NCBI RefSeq assembly: GCF_003634555.1
Contig: NZ_RBKS01000001.1
Coordinates: 1,798,001-1,862,000 of the forward strand
Reading direction: 5' to 3'
Source of the DNA: Frondihabitans australicus
GTDB taxonomy: Bacteria > Actinomycetota > Actinomycetes > Actinomycetales > Microbacteriaceae
Length of the DNA: 64,000 bases
Shown: piece by piece, positions 1-8,246 of the stretch
How positions within the stretch are numbered: the first letter of the stretch is position 1
How the letters are laid out: each line of letters opens with the position of its first letter
The notes under the pieces: generated by a model
Seen by the model: the letters and a program-made list of their open reading frames with translations, nothing else
Told to the model about the DNA's origin: nothing
Database searches by the model: none
Position numbers and translations under genes: made by a program

Positions 1-1151
1 GCGGCGGCATGGTCGCCGACGCCGCGGCCCGCGGAATCCGAGAGCGCGACGCGTCGGGGAGCATCCTGATCCTCAGCGACGACGTCGACGAGCCCTACAC
101 GAGACCCGCCCTCTCGAAGAAGCTCTGGACGGATCCCGACTTCGCATGGGCGGACAACGACCTGCACACGGCCGCCGAGACCGGAGCGGAGATCCGCTTG
201 TCCACGCACGTCGACCGCATCGACCGGGCGGCGCGCACGATCACGACGGGAACCGGCGAGACGGTCGGCTACGGTCGGCTCCTGCTGGCCACCGGTGGCC
301 GCCCGAAGACGCTGGATCTGCCCGACGACGATGGCGTGATCTACTTCCGCACCGCCTCCGACTACCGGCACCTGCGCGACCTCGCAGGATCCGGGCGGCA
401 CGTCGCCGTCGTCGGCGGCGGGTACATCGGCTCGGAGATCGCGGCGGCGCTGGCGCAGAACGACACCCGGGTCACCATCGTGTTCCCCGACGACGACCTC
501 GGCGGCTCGACCTTCCCGGCGGACGTCGACGAGCGCTTCGAGTCGCGATTCCGCGACCACGGCGTGAGCTTCCTGGCCGGGCGACGCCTGGCTTCCGCCG
601 CCGCCTCGGGCGACGGCTTCACGCTCACCCTCGACGACGGCTCGACGCTCGACGCCGACGGGGTCGTCATCGGGCTCGGCATCGAGCCCAACACCGATCT
701 CGCCTCCGGTGCGGGGCTGCAGGTCGACGACGGCATCGTCGTCGACGCCCGGCTCGCGACCAGCGACCCGTTCGTCTACGCCGCAGGAGACGCGGCCAAC
801 TACCCCGACCCGATCCTCGGCCGCCGGCGGGTCGAGCACGTCGACAACGCGCAAGAGCAAGGAGCCGTGGTCGGGCGCATCATGGCCGGCTCCGACGAGA
901 AGTACACGCACACGCCGATGTACTACTCGGACGTCTTCGACCTCGGCTACGAGGCCGTCGGGCGCCTGGACTCCTCGCTCGAGACCGTCGAGGACTGGAA
1001 GGACGACGACTCGGTCGTGGTCTACTACCTCGACGACGGCGTGCCTGTCGGCGTTCTGCTCTGGAACGTGTGGGACTCGACCGACAAGGCGCGGCAGGTG
1101 CTCGCCGAGGGCTCGGCGCTCACCGCGGACAACCTCGTGGGGATGATCTGA
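1..1151 (+). CDS. Ferredoxin-reductase-like FAD/NAD(P) oxidoreductase, 5' end cut off by the window
   Basis: The reading frame is open to the left edge, where two glycine codons precede MVADAAARGI. These look like the end of the first GxGxxA dinucleotide fold, so the true start lies just outside the window. Further in, VVGGGYIGSE (about residues 131-140) is the second, NAD(P)H-binding fold and YAAGDAA (about 257) is the second FAD contact. The C-terminal part resembles the C-terminal domain of BphA4/AIF-like reductases. The family transfers electrons from NAD(P)H through FAD to ferredoxin, rubredoxin or a quinone-like acceptor. No partner ferredoxin or oxygenase gene is visible. The physiological acceptor is unknown, while the family call is strong. 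Confidence 0.88.
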   Translation, partial: GGMVADAAARGIRERDASGSILILSDDVDEPYTRPALSKKLWTDPDFAWADNDLHTAAETGAEIRLSTHVDRIDRAARTITTGTGETVGYGRLLLATGGRPKTLDLPDDDGVIYFRTASDYRHLRDLAGSGRHVAVVGGGYIGSEIAAALAQNDTRVTIVFPDDDLGGSTFPADVDERFESRFRDHGVSFLAGRRLASAAASGDGFTLTLDDGSTLDADGVVIGLGIEPNTDLASGAGLQVDDGIVVDARLATSDPFVYAAGDAANYPDPILGRRRVEHVDNAQEQGAVVGRIMAGSDEKYTHTPMYYSDVFDLGYEAVGRLDSSLETVEDWKDDDSVVVYYLDDGVPVGVLLWNVWDSTDKARQVLAEGSALTADNLVGMI

Positions 1152-1153
1152 CC

Positions 1154-1438
1154 GTGGTGGCCAAGGCGACGAAGGCCGAACGCGAGAATCCTTCGCTCAA
1201 GGACCCCGACCTCTACGCCGAGCTCCGCGCGGAGGGAAACTCCGAGTCGAAGTCGGCGCGGATCTCGAACGCGGCAGCCGCGCGCGGTCGCACGAGCGTC
1301 GGCGCCAAGGGCGGCGAATCGGGTTCCTATGAGGACTGGACCGTGCCCGAGCTGAAGAAGCGGGCGAAGGAGATCGGCCTGACCGGCTACTCGCGGAAGA
1401 CGAAGGCCCAGCTCGTCGAGGCGCTGCGCGACAGCTAG
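1154..1438 (+). CDS. Small DUF7218/Rho_N (SAP-like) protein next to Ku
   Basis: A 94-residue basic protein. The N-terminal half (NPSLKDPDLYAELRAEGNS, then a conserved Ser/Ala/Arg segment) matches small actinobacterial proteins I know as DUF7218. The C-terminal half, WTVPELKKRAKEIGLTGYSR and onward, is a Rho N-terminal/SAP-like helix-turn-helix nucleic-acid-binding motif. The start is GTG at 1154, with a second GTG at 1157 also possible; both lie 2-5 bases after the stop of the flavoprotein, so translation may be coupled. Its stop codon is interleaved with that of ku on the other strand through a shared CTAG. Function is unproven. The SAP-like fold suggests DNA or RNA binding, and a link to end joining is only inferred from position. 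Confidence 0.75.
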   Translation: MVAKATKAERENPSLKDPDLYAELRAEGNSESKSARISNAAAARGRTSVGAKGGESGSYEDWTVPELKKRAKEIGLTGYSRKTKAQLVEALRDS

Positions 1439-2373
1439 CCGGCCTTCTTCTTGCGGGCGGCGGGCTTCTTGGGCGCGGACTTGCTCGCGGCGGGCTTCTT
1501 CGCCGCGGACTTCTTCGCGGCGGGTTTCTTCGCCGGTGTCTTCTTCGCCGCGGGCTTCGCGGCGGCGGGCATCCTGGCGGCGCGGTTCCGCTCGACCGAG
1601 GCGCGCAGGGCGTCCATGAGGTCGATGACCTCGCCGCCCTTCTCCTCGCCGTCGTCCTCCTCCGACTCGCCGAACGTCGCCGCCGTGTCGAGCGCCTCGC
1701 CCTCCTTGAGCTTCGCGTCGATGAGCTGCTGGAGCTCTTTCTGGTAGTCGTCGCTGAAGTCGGCCGGCTCGAAGTCGTCCGAGAGGCTGTCGACGAGGCT
1801 CGCCGACATGTCGAGCTCCTTGTCGGTCACGCGCGTCGACTTCGACAGCGCCGGGAAGTCGGCCTTCCGCACCTCGTCGTCCCAGAGCAGCGACTGAAGC
1901 ATGAGCACCTTCCCCCGCACGCGCAGGGCGCCGAGACGGGTCTTCTGCCGCAGCGAGAAGTGCACGATCGCCGTCCGATCGGTCTCCTCGAGAGTGCGCC
2001 GTAGCAGCACGTACGCCTTCGGCGACGACCCGTCCGGCTCGAGGAAGTACGAGCGGTCGAGCATGATCGGGTCGATCTGCTCGCTCGGCACGAATTCGAG
2101 CACGTCGATCTCGCGGCTGCGCTCCTCGGGCAGCGACGACAGGTCGTCCTCGGTCAGCACGACGGTCTGCTCGCCGTCGTCGTACGCGCGGTCGATGTGC
2201 TCGTAGTCGACGACCTTGCCGCACACCTCGCAGCGGCGCTGGTAGCGGATCCGCCCGCCGTCCTTGTCGTGCACCTGGTGCAGCGCGATGTCGTGGTCCT
2301 CCGTCGCCGAGTACACCTTCACCGGCACATTGACCAGGCCGAAGGTGATGGCGCCCTTCCAGATGGATCGCAT
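1435..2373 (-). CDS. ku: Non-homologous end-joining protein Ku
   Basis: Bacterial Ku forms a homodimeric ring that loads on double-strand DNA ends and recruits LigD. The protein is 312 residues and starts MRSIWKGAITFGLVNVPVK, the usual Ku start. The Ku core beta-barrel covers about 1-255. It includes a C-x2-C-like segment (RYQRRCEVCGK) typical of prokaryotic Ku. The last 45 residues are an Ala/Lys/Pro tail of repeated AAKK/PAAK units, the basic C-terminal extension known from actinobacterial Ku proteins and thought to bind DNA. The longer upstream reading frame to 2547 was rejected because it does not look like Ku. A possible -10 AAGAAT lies six bases before this ATG. The gene is divergent from ligD. 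Confidence 0.96.
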   Translation of the reverse strand: MRSIWKGAITFGLVNVPVKVYSATEDHDIALHQVHDKDGGRIRYQRRCEVCGKVVDYEHIDRAYDDGEQTVVLTEDDLSSLPEERSREIDVLEFVPSEQIDPIMLDRSYFLEPDGSSPKAYVLLRRTLEETDRTAIVHFSLRQKTRLGALRVRGKVLMLQSLLWDDEVRKADFPALSKSTRVTDKELDMSASLVDSLSDDFEPADFSDDYQKELQQLIDAKLKEGEALDTAATFGESEEDDGEEKGGEVIDLMDALRASVERNRAARMPAAAKPAAKKTPAKKPAAKKSAAKKPAASKSAPKKPAARKKKAG

Positions 2374-2452
2374 GGGGGCATTCTTCTCCCGCCCGGCTCG
2401 CCGGGGTACAACGCGGCGTGCCGGATCCTGCGCCCGGGGGTTGCCTTGGACC

Positions 2453-4903
2453 ATGGCGACGAAGGGCAGGGGCGAGCGGGTGACCGTCGGCGGGCACACG
2501 CTGCAGCTGACGAACCTCGATAAGGTGCTGTACCCCGAGACCGGCACGACGAAGGGCGACGTGATCGGCTACTACGCCGCGGTCGCGGAGTGGATGCTGC
2601 CGCACGTCGAGGATCGGCCGGCCACCCGCAAGCGGTGGGTGAACGGAGTCGCGGGCGAGGCGTTCTTCGAGAAGAACCTGCCCGACTCGGCGCCGACGTG
2701 GGTGGCGCGGCGTGAGATCGAGCACTCCGACCACACCAACGTCTACCCGCTCGTGAACGACGAGGCGACGCTCGCCTGGCTCGGACAGGTGGCCGCGCTC
2801 GAGATCCACGTGCCACAGTGGCGCTTCGGCCCGCGCGGCGCGCAGCGCAACCCCGACCGGCTCGTGCTCGACCTCGACCCGGGCGAGGGGGTGGGCCTCG
2901 CCGAATGCGTCGAGGTGGCGCAGGAGCTGCGGAAGGTCGTCGAGGGCATGGGCCTTGCGCTCGTCCCGGTCACCTCGGGCAGCAAGGGCCTGCACCTCTA
3001 CGCCGCGCTCGACGGCAAGCAGACCACCGACCAGGTGTCGGAGATCGCGCACGAGCTGGCGCGGGCCATGGAGGCCGACCACCCCGACCTCGTGCTGTCG
3101 AGCATGGGCAAGCACGACCGGCGCGGCAAGGTGTTCCTCGACTGGTCGCAGAACAACGGGTCGAAGACGACGGTCGCGCCGTACTCGTTGCGCGGGCGAT
3201 CGCACCCGACGGTGGCGGCGCCCCGGACCTGGCGCGAGCTCGCGTCGAAATCCCTGCGGCAGCTGGAGTACACCGAGGTGCTCGCCCGGCTGAAGCGGCG
3301 CGGCGACCCGCTCGAGGGCCTCTCGTCGGGGACGCCCGTGCCGCCCGGCGAGCTGGACCGGGACCGCCTCGCGACCTACCGCTCGAAGCGCGACGCCTCG
3401 AAGACCTCCGAGCCCGTGCCCGCTTCGGCGCCGGCTTCGAGCGACGGTCGGTCGTTCGTGATCCAGGAGCACCACGCCCGCAGGCTCCACTGGGACTTCC
3501 GGCTCGAGCACGACGGCGTGCTCGTGTCGTGGGCGCTGCCCAAGGGCGAGCCGCAGGATCCCGCGCACAACCGGCTCGCCGTGCAGACGGAGGACCACCC
3601 GCTCGAGTACGGCACCTTCGAGGGCACGATCGCGAAGGGCGAGTACGGCGCCGGCACGGTGACGATCTGGGACTCGGGCGAGTACGACCTCGAGAAGTGG
3701 CGCGACGGCGAGGAGGTCATCGCCGTGCTCCACGGCGAGCAGCGAGGCACGCGGCGCGTCGCGCTGATCCACACCGGGCGGGGCGACGACACGAAGACGT
3801 GGCTGATCCACCGGATGAAGGACGACGCGGGCGACTCCGACGAGGAGTCGTCGTCGGCCGGCTCGACCTCCCGCGGCTCGACCTCCCACGGCTCGTCGCG
3901 GTCGCGGCCGACCCGCCCGCCCGAGCCGGTGCACCCCATGCTCGCCACGGCCGGCACCGAGGCCGACCTCGCCGCGCTCGACGCCGACGACTGGGCGTTC
4001 GAGCTGAAGTGGGACGGCGTCCGGGCGGTCGTCACCGTCGATCACGGCGAAGTGCGACTGACCAGCCGCAACGACCACGACATGACCGCGTCGTACCCCG
4101 AGCTCGGAGTGCTGGCCGATCGGCTGGCAGACGCCGGCGTCGGCAGCGCGGTGCTCGACGGCGAGATCGTGGCCGTCGATGCGAAGGGGCGGCCGGACTT
4201 CCAGATCCTGCAGTCGCGCATGAAGCTCACGAAGGCGCGTGATGTGGCGAGGGCGCAGGATCGCGCACCCGTGCGGCTCCTGCTCTTCGACCTGCTCGAG
4301 CTCGACGGCCGGTCGCTGCGCGCAGAGCCCTACGACGATCGACGGGCGGCGCTCGAGAAGGCCGTGTCCCTCGATGCGAAGGACCACACGATCGACGTGC
4401 CGCCGGCCTTCGAGGGCTCGTTCGACGAGGCCATGACCTTCTCGCGGAAGCTGGGGCTCGAGGGCGTCGTCGCGAAGCGCCGCGACAGCACGTACTCGGC
4501 GGGGCGCCGCAGCCGCGCCTGGGTGAAGGCGAAGCACCACGCGACCCAGGAGGTCGTGATCGGCGGCTGGCGACCCGGGGCTGGGCGTCGAGCTGGCGGG
4601 GTCGGCTCGCTGCTCATGGGCATCCCAGAGGGCGACGGGCTGCGCTACGTCGGGCGCGTCGGCACCGGCTTCAGCGACCGCGACCTCGACGACCTCCTGG
4701 CCGCCTTCGAGCGCGAGAGCCGGAAGACGTCGCCGTTCGTCGACGTGCCCGCGGCCGACTCGCGCGACGCGCACTGGATCACGCCGCGTCGCGTCGGCGA
4801 GGTGTCGTTCGCCGAGTGGACGACGACCGGGCGGCTCCGACAGCCGTCGTGGCGCGGGTGGCGGCCCGACAAAGACGCGGCGAGCGTGGTCGCGGAATCC
4901 TGA
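2453..4903 (+). CDS. ligD: Multifunctional ATP-dependent DNA ligase D (POL-PE-LIG)
   Basis: LigD processes and seals the ends held by Ku. The 816-residue protein carries three domains in the mycobacterial order. A primase/polymerase domain covers about residues 10-300, with the catalytic acidic pair in VLDLDPGEG. The 3'-phosphoesterase domain, about 333-460, has the metal-binding HHARRLHWDFRLEHDG and DHPLEYGTFEG segments. The ATP-dependent ligase, about 490-816, has its motif I lysine in ELKWDGVRA at about K519. A Ser-rich linker near 455-485 separates the last two. The ATG at 2453 fits the N-termini of relatives; the longer frame from 2264 overlaps ku and looks spurious. The divergent ku/ligD layout with an 80-bp shared promoter region implies co-expression. 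Confidence 0.96.
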   Translation: MATKGRGERVTVGGHTLQLTNLDKVLYPETGTTKGDVIGYYAAVAEWMLPHVEDRPATRKRWVNGVAGEAFFEKNLPDSAPTWVARREIEHSDHTNVYPLVNDEATLAWLGQVAALEIHVPQWRFGPRGAQRNPDRLVLDLDPGEGVGLAECVEVAQELRKVVEGMGLALVPVTSGSKGLHLYAALDGKQTTDQVSEIAHELARAMEADHPDLVLSSMGKHDRRGKVFLDWSQNNGSKTTVAPYSLRGRSHPTVAAPRTWRELASKSLRQLEYTEVLARLKRRGDPLEGLSSGTPVPPGELDRDRLATYRSKRDASKTSEPVPASAPASSDGRSFVIQEHHARRLHWDFRLEHDGVLVSWALPKGEPQDPAHNRLAVQTEDHPLEYGTFEGTIAKGEYGAGTVTIWDSGEYDLEKWRDGEEVIAVLHGEQRGTRRVALIHTGRGDDTKTWLIHRMKDDAGDSDEESSSAGSTSRGSTSHGSSRSRPTRPPEPVHPMLATAGTEADLAALDADDWAFELKWDGVRAVVTVDHGEVRLTSRNDHDMTASYPELGVLADRLADAGVGSAVLDGEIVAVDAKGRPDFQILQSRMKLTKARDVARAQDRAPVRLLLFDLLELDGRSLRAEPYDDRRAALEKAVSLDAKDHTIDVPPAFEGSFDEAMTFSRKLGLEGVVAKRRDSTYSAGRRSRAWVKAKHHATQEVVIGGWRPGAGRRAGGVGSLLMGIPEGDGLRYVGRVGTGFSDRDLDDLLAAFERESRKTSPFVDVPAADSRDAHWITPRRVGEVSFAEWTTTGRLRQPSWRGWRPDKDAASVVAES

Positions 4904-5276
4904 GACGGCGCCCGGCACTCGCAGCCGGGCGACCCGCTGCTGAGCGGCGAGAGCCGGAGTGGTCTCATCCCGGAGCACCCCGACCCCCGCCTCACCCCAG
5001 TCTGGAAAGCCCGGGCCTCCCCGTCCAGTCGATTCGGGGGCTATTTTGCGTTACCGAATTGTGATATTGACCTCCTTTTGGGGGACCGACAGACAGGTAT
5101 GGTCAGGAGTCCGGGGAGCATTCATCCACCCGACCTCATGACGAACTCGACCCGAGAAGCTTGTAATGAGGGTCTCCCCGGTGTGACGAGGCCTGCAAAG
5201 CCTCGGATCAGGCTCCACCCTTGAGTAACCATGACCCGAAACATGTCTGCTCGCCTCGCACCGACAGGATCCTGCG
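4904..5276. other. Non-coding region between ligD and the LAYTG protein
   Basis: No gene-like frame is seen in these 373 bases. The left end holds the hairpin after ligD. A local AT-rich stretch at about 5041-5090 stands out from the surroundings and is probably part of the upstream promoter region. A small dyad, GAGGC-N7-GCCTC, lies near 5188-5206. The last bases hold CAGGAT (5265-5270), a candidate -10 for the next gene. Confidence 0.5.
4910..4930 (+). terminator. Hairpin after ligD
   Basis: The perfect 7-bp stem GCCCGGC / GCCGGGC with a 7-base loop begins seven bases after the ligD stop codon. There is no T-tract, as is common for terminator-like hairpins in high-GC actinobacteria. Confidence 0.55.
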
Positions 5277-6530
5277 GTGAACGCACCCCTGCGGCGGCGC
5301 CTCGCGCTGGCCGCGATCGCACTCGGCCTCGTCGCGGGCGGCTCGCTCGTCTCGGCGAGCGCCGCCCAGGCCGTGACATATCACACGAAGACCGTCGTCT
5401 GGTTCGTCCCGGCGGGCTTCGCCCACCGCTTCGATCAGCCGCAGATCCTCGTGCCGAGCGGCGACCCCGTCGGCTGCGGTGACTTCCAGGTCGACGTCTA
5501 CCGGTACACGACCCCGGGCGAGATCGCGTTCGTGAACGCGCTCGTCGCGACCGGCGTGCTCCACGGCGCGTCGGAGGACAGCCCGGTGTACCTCAGCAAC
5601 ACCGACGTGGTGAGCACCGCGACGTGCGCGCCCACGCCGGTCGCGCATCCTGCGGTGACCCCGCAGCTGCCCTCGACGGCCTGCGTGCCGCCGTCCGCCG
5701 GCGCCGAGACCCGCACGGCGTCGTTCACGCTGAACAACACGGCCTCGACGGAGACGGTGACGTTCACGGTGAACGGCACCCCGTACAGCGTGGCCGCCGG
5801 CGTCACCCGCACCGTGGCGGGGCTCCCCGTCGCGGCCACGGGCACGACGTTCACGATCACGGCCGCAGGATCGACGTGGAGCTTCCCGGTGGCTCACGTG
5901 GTGACGTGCGCCGTGAGCACGCCCGTCAGCCCGCCGAAGGCCGTCACCCCACCCGCGACGGTCGTCACGACACACGCCACGACGCCCGCCGTGCGGACCG
6001 TCACACCGGCGACGTCGGCCGCCCCGCCGCGTGCCACCGTGGCACGAGTGGCTCCCGCGGCGACCACCGTCACGCCGGCCGCCGCGCCGGCAACCGCCGC
6101 GACAACCACTGCCACCACGGCCCTGGCCTACACCGGCTCCGCCCACACCGGCGGCGAGCTGGCGATCGCGGGTCTCGCGCTCGCGACCGGCCTCGGCCTC
6201 CTGCTGCTGGCGCGCCGACGGCGCGCGCCGGCCACCGGCTCCGGCGCCGTGCCCTCGGCGACCGGAGGAGTCGCCGCGAGAGGCATCGGGTCCGTCGCGG
6301 CGGCGAGCGGCGCGGCCGGCGCGGGCGTCGGGCTCGCGTCGGCCTCGTCCGGAATGGGCGGGGGGCGTCTACGGTTCGAGCAACGGGACGCTGTGCGACG
6401 TGTCGCGATCCTGCGCCCCCACTCGACAGACCGGAGCACCGCATGGACGACAGGGGAAGACGCATCGTCCTGGTGGTGGCGATCCTCGCGTCGTTCGTCG
6501 CGTTCCTCGACGGGTCGATCGTCACCGTAG
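5277..6530 (+). CDS. Secreted surface protein with LAYTG (class E-type) sorting signal
   Basis: The GTG start gives a classical signal peptide (MNAPLRRRLALAAIALGLVA..., cleavage near ASAAQA-VT, about residue 32). A Thr/Pro/Ala-rich chain follows. Residues 283-287 are LAYTG, followed by a hydrophobic segment and RRRR at about 313-317: the LAxTG-type sorting signal used by class E sortases of actinobacteria. The protein should therefore be wall-anchored or pilin/adhesin-like; no catalytic domain was recognised. Oddly, the frame does not stop after the positive tail but runs about 100 residues further and overlaps the following transporter by 88 bases in another frame. All three frames lack stops there, so the annotated C-terminus is uncertain. 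CAGGAT lies six bases before the GTG. Confidence 0.72.
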   Translation: MNAPLRRRLALAAIALGLVAGGSLVSASAAQAVTYHTKTVVWFVPAGFAHRFDQPQILVPSGDPVGCGDFQVDVYRYTTPGEIAFVNALVATGVLHGASEDSPVYLSNTDVVSTATCAPTPVAHPAVTPQLPSTACVPPSAGAETRTASFTLNNTASTETVTFTVNGTPYSVAAGVTRTVAGLPVAATGTTFTITAAGSTWSFPVAHVVTCAVSTPVSPPKAVTPPATVVTTHATTPAVRTVTPATSAAPPRATVARVAPAATTVTPAAAPATAATTTATTALAYTGSAHTGGELAIAGLALATGLGLLLLARRRRAPATGSGAVPSATGGVAARGIGSVAAASGAAGAGVGLASASSGMGGGRLRFEQRDAVRRVAILRPHSTDRSTAWTTGEDASSWWWRSSRRSSRSSTGRSSP

Positions 6531-7849
6531 CCCTGCCCGCCATCACGCGGGAGCTCGGCGGCGGGGTGACCCTGCAGCAGTGGGTGGTCGACGGCTACCT
6601 CCTGACGCTCGGAGCGCTCATGCTCGTCGCCGGATCGCTGTCGGACACCTTCGGCCGCGTGCTCATCCTGCGAGTCGGCCTCATCGGCTTCGCCGCGACC
6701 AGCCTGATCTGCGCCGTGGCCCCGAGCGCCGGCATCCTCATCGCCGGCCGCGCCCTACAGGGCGTGGCCGGCGCTCTTCTCGTCCCGTCGAGCCTCGCGA
6801 TCATCACGGCGACGTTCACCGGCGCCGCGATGTCGAAGGCCATCGGCACCTGGACGGCGTGGACCGGCGTGGCCTTTCTCATCGGTCCGCTCGCGGGCGG
6901 CGGACTCGTCGACACGATCGGCTGGCGCTGGGTCTTCGGGATCGTGGTCGTGCCGGTCGTGGTCACGATCCTGCTCATGACCAGGCTTCCCCGGTCGGAA
7001 GCGCGAGCGGCGGGCGATGCCCACGTCGACGTCGTGGGCGCCGTCCTGGCCGCCCTGGGACTCGCGGGCCCGGTGTTCGGCCTCATCGAGGGACAGCGGA
7101 TCGGGTTCGGCGACCCGTTCATCGTCGCCTCGATCGCGCTCGGCGTGGCCTGCCTGGTCGGGTTCGTCCTGTGGGAGCGGCGAGCGGCGCACCCGATGAT
7201 GCCGCTGCGGCTCTTCTCGGTGCGCGCGTTCGCGGTCGGCAACCTCGCCACGGTGGGCATCTACGCGACGGTGAGCCTCGGCTCGCTGCTGCTGCCGCTC
7301 GTGGTCCAGGAGATCGCGCACCTGCCCGCCACCGTCTCCGCGCTCGTCACTCTGCCCACGACGATCATCTCGCTGCTGCTCTCCCGGACCGTCGGGGGGC
7401 TCGCCGGGCGCTTCGGTCCGCGCCCGTTCATGACGATCGGGCCGCTCGTCACGGCGTCGGGCTTCCTCTGGATGCTCACGACCCGCGACCCCCTCGACAT
7501 CTGGTGGCAGATCCTGCCCGGCGTGGTGCTGTTCGGCCTCGGGATGACGATCACGGTCACGCCGCTCACCTCGACGGTGCTCGCGGAGATCGCGCCGTCC
7601 GAGGCGGGCATCGCCTCGGCCGTGAACAACGCGGTCTCGCGCGTCGCCGGGCTCGTCGCTGTCGCGTTCGTCGGCGTCATCACCGGCGGTGCGCTCACGG
7701 TCGCGGGCTTCCACCGCGTGCTCGTCGTGATCGGGGTCCTGCTCGTGGTGTCGGCGATCGTGTCGCTCGTCGGGCTGCGCGGCGTCGGCGGGACGCGCGC
7801 GGCTCCGGCGACGCAAATCAGCTCGCCAGAGTCCGCCCGTCGTCCGTGA
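6443..7849 (+). CDS. MFS transporter, DHA2 (14-helix) drug-exporter type
   Basis: A 468-residue integral membrane protein with about 14 predicted hydrophobic segments. It shows the DHA2 hallmarks: FVAFLDGSIVTVALPAI in helix 1 (motif D1-like), GSLSDTFGRVLILR (MFS motif A) and RALQGVAGALLVPSSLA in the fourth helix region. Relatives of the EmrB/QacA type export drugs, dyes or toxic metabolites in exchange for protons. The substrate cannot be read from the sequence. ATG 6443 was chosen because relatives begin one short cytosolic stretch before helix 1 and GGAG lies seven bases upstream. The 3' end overlaps the convergent VOC gene by 32 bases. Confidence 0.9.
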   Translation: MDDRGRRIVLVVAILASFVAFLDGSIVTVALPAITRELGGGVTLQQWVVDGYLLTLGALMLVAGSLSDTFGRVLILRVGLIGFAATSLICAVAPSAGILIAGRALQGVAGALLVPSSLAIITATFTGAAMSKAIGTWTAWTGVAFLIGPLAGGGLVDTIGWRWVFGIVVVPVVVTILLMTRLPRSEARAAGDAHVDVVGAVLAALGLAGPVFGLIEGQRIGFGDPFIVASIALGVACLVGFVLWERRAAHPMMPLRLFSVRAFAVGNLATVGIYATVSLGSLLLPLVVQEIAHLPATVSALVTLPTTIISLLLSRTVGGLAGRFGPRPFMTIGPLVTASGFLWMLTTRDPLDIWWQILPGVVLFGLGMTITVTPLTSTVLAEIAPSEAGIASAVNNAVSRVAGLVAVAFVGVITGGALTVAGFHRVLVVIGVLLVVSAIVSLVGLRGVGGTRAAPATQISSPESARRP

Positions 7850-8237
7850 TGGTCCAGAACGGGTTGTGCGCGATCTCCCACGCGTGACCCTCGGTGTCGA
7901 GGAAGACGCCGTTGTAGCCGCCCCAGAACGTCGCGCCGCCCTGCCTCGTGACGGTGCCGCCCGCCGCCTCGGCGTCCCGGAGCAGGGCGTCCACGGCCTC
8001 GGGTGATCCGACGTTCTGCGCCAGGGTGATGCCGCCCCATCCGCCGGCGTCGTCGATCACGGTGTCGGCGGCGAGCTCGTCGCGACCCCAGAGGCCGAGC
8101 ACCATTCCGCCGGCCTGGTAGAAGATCGTGCCCTCGACCTCGTCGCCCACGGGAGTCCAGCCCAGGGACTCGTAGAAGCGCTGCGCGCGGTGCAGGTCGC
8201 GGACGCCGAGAGTGACGAGACTGATGCGCTGATCCAT
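7818..8237 (-). CDS. VOC (glyoxalase/bleomycin-resistance fold) protein
   Basis: A 139-residue single-unit vicinal-oxygen-chelate protein. ISLVTLGVRDLHRAQRFYES is the first beta-alpha element and FLDTEGHAWEIAHNP the closing beta strand with the usual Glu ligand. Members bind a metal or a small ligand and act as lyases, dioxygenases or drug-binding proteins; which applies here cannot be told. TAGCGT (8244-8249) lies exactly six bases before the ATG and no Shine-Dalgarno is present, so the transcript is probably leaderless. The gene converges with the MFS gene, overlapping its 3' end. Confidence 0.85.
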   Translation of the reverse strand: MDQRISLVTLGVRDLHRAQRFYESLGWTPVGDEVEGTIFYQAGGMVLGLWGRDELAADTVIDDAGGWGGITLAQNVGSPEAVDALLRDAEAAGGTVTRQGGATFWGGYNGVFLDTEGHAWEIAHNPFWTITDDGRTLAS

Positions 8238-8246
8238 GCGACGACG

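Noticed and set aside
1025-4978. A 1317-residue open frame on the minus strand
   Set aside because: It is antisense to ligD and ku, is Arg/Gly/Ala-rich without domain patterns, and arises from the lack of stops in very GC-rich DNA.
4904-5276. Riboswitch in the AT-rich leader before the LAYTG protein gene
   Set aside because: Only weak dyads are present and no known aptamer pattern was recognised.
6351-6370. Frameshift at the six-G run in the LAYTG protein gene
   Set aside because: Neither alternative frame closes the protein nearby, so a one-base change would not restore a normal C-terminus.
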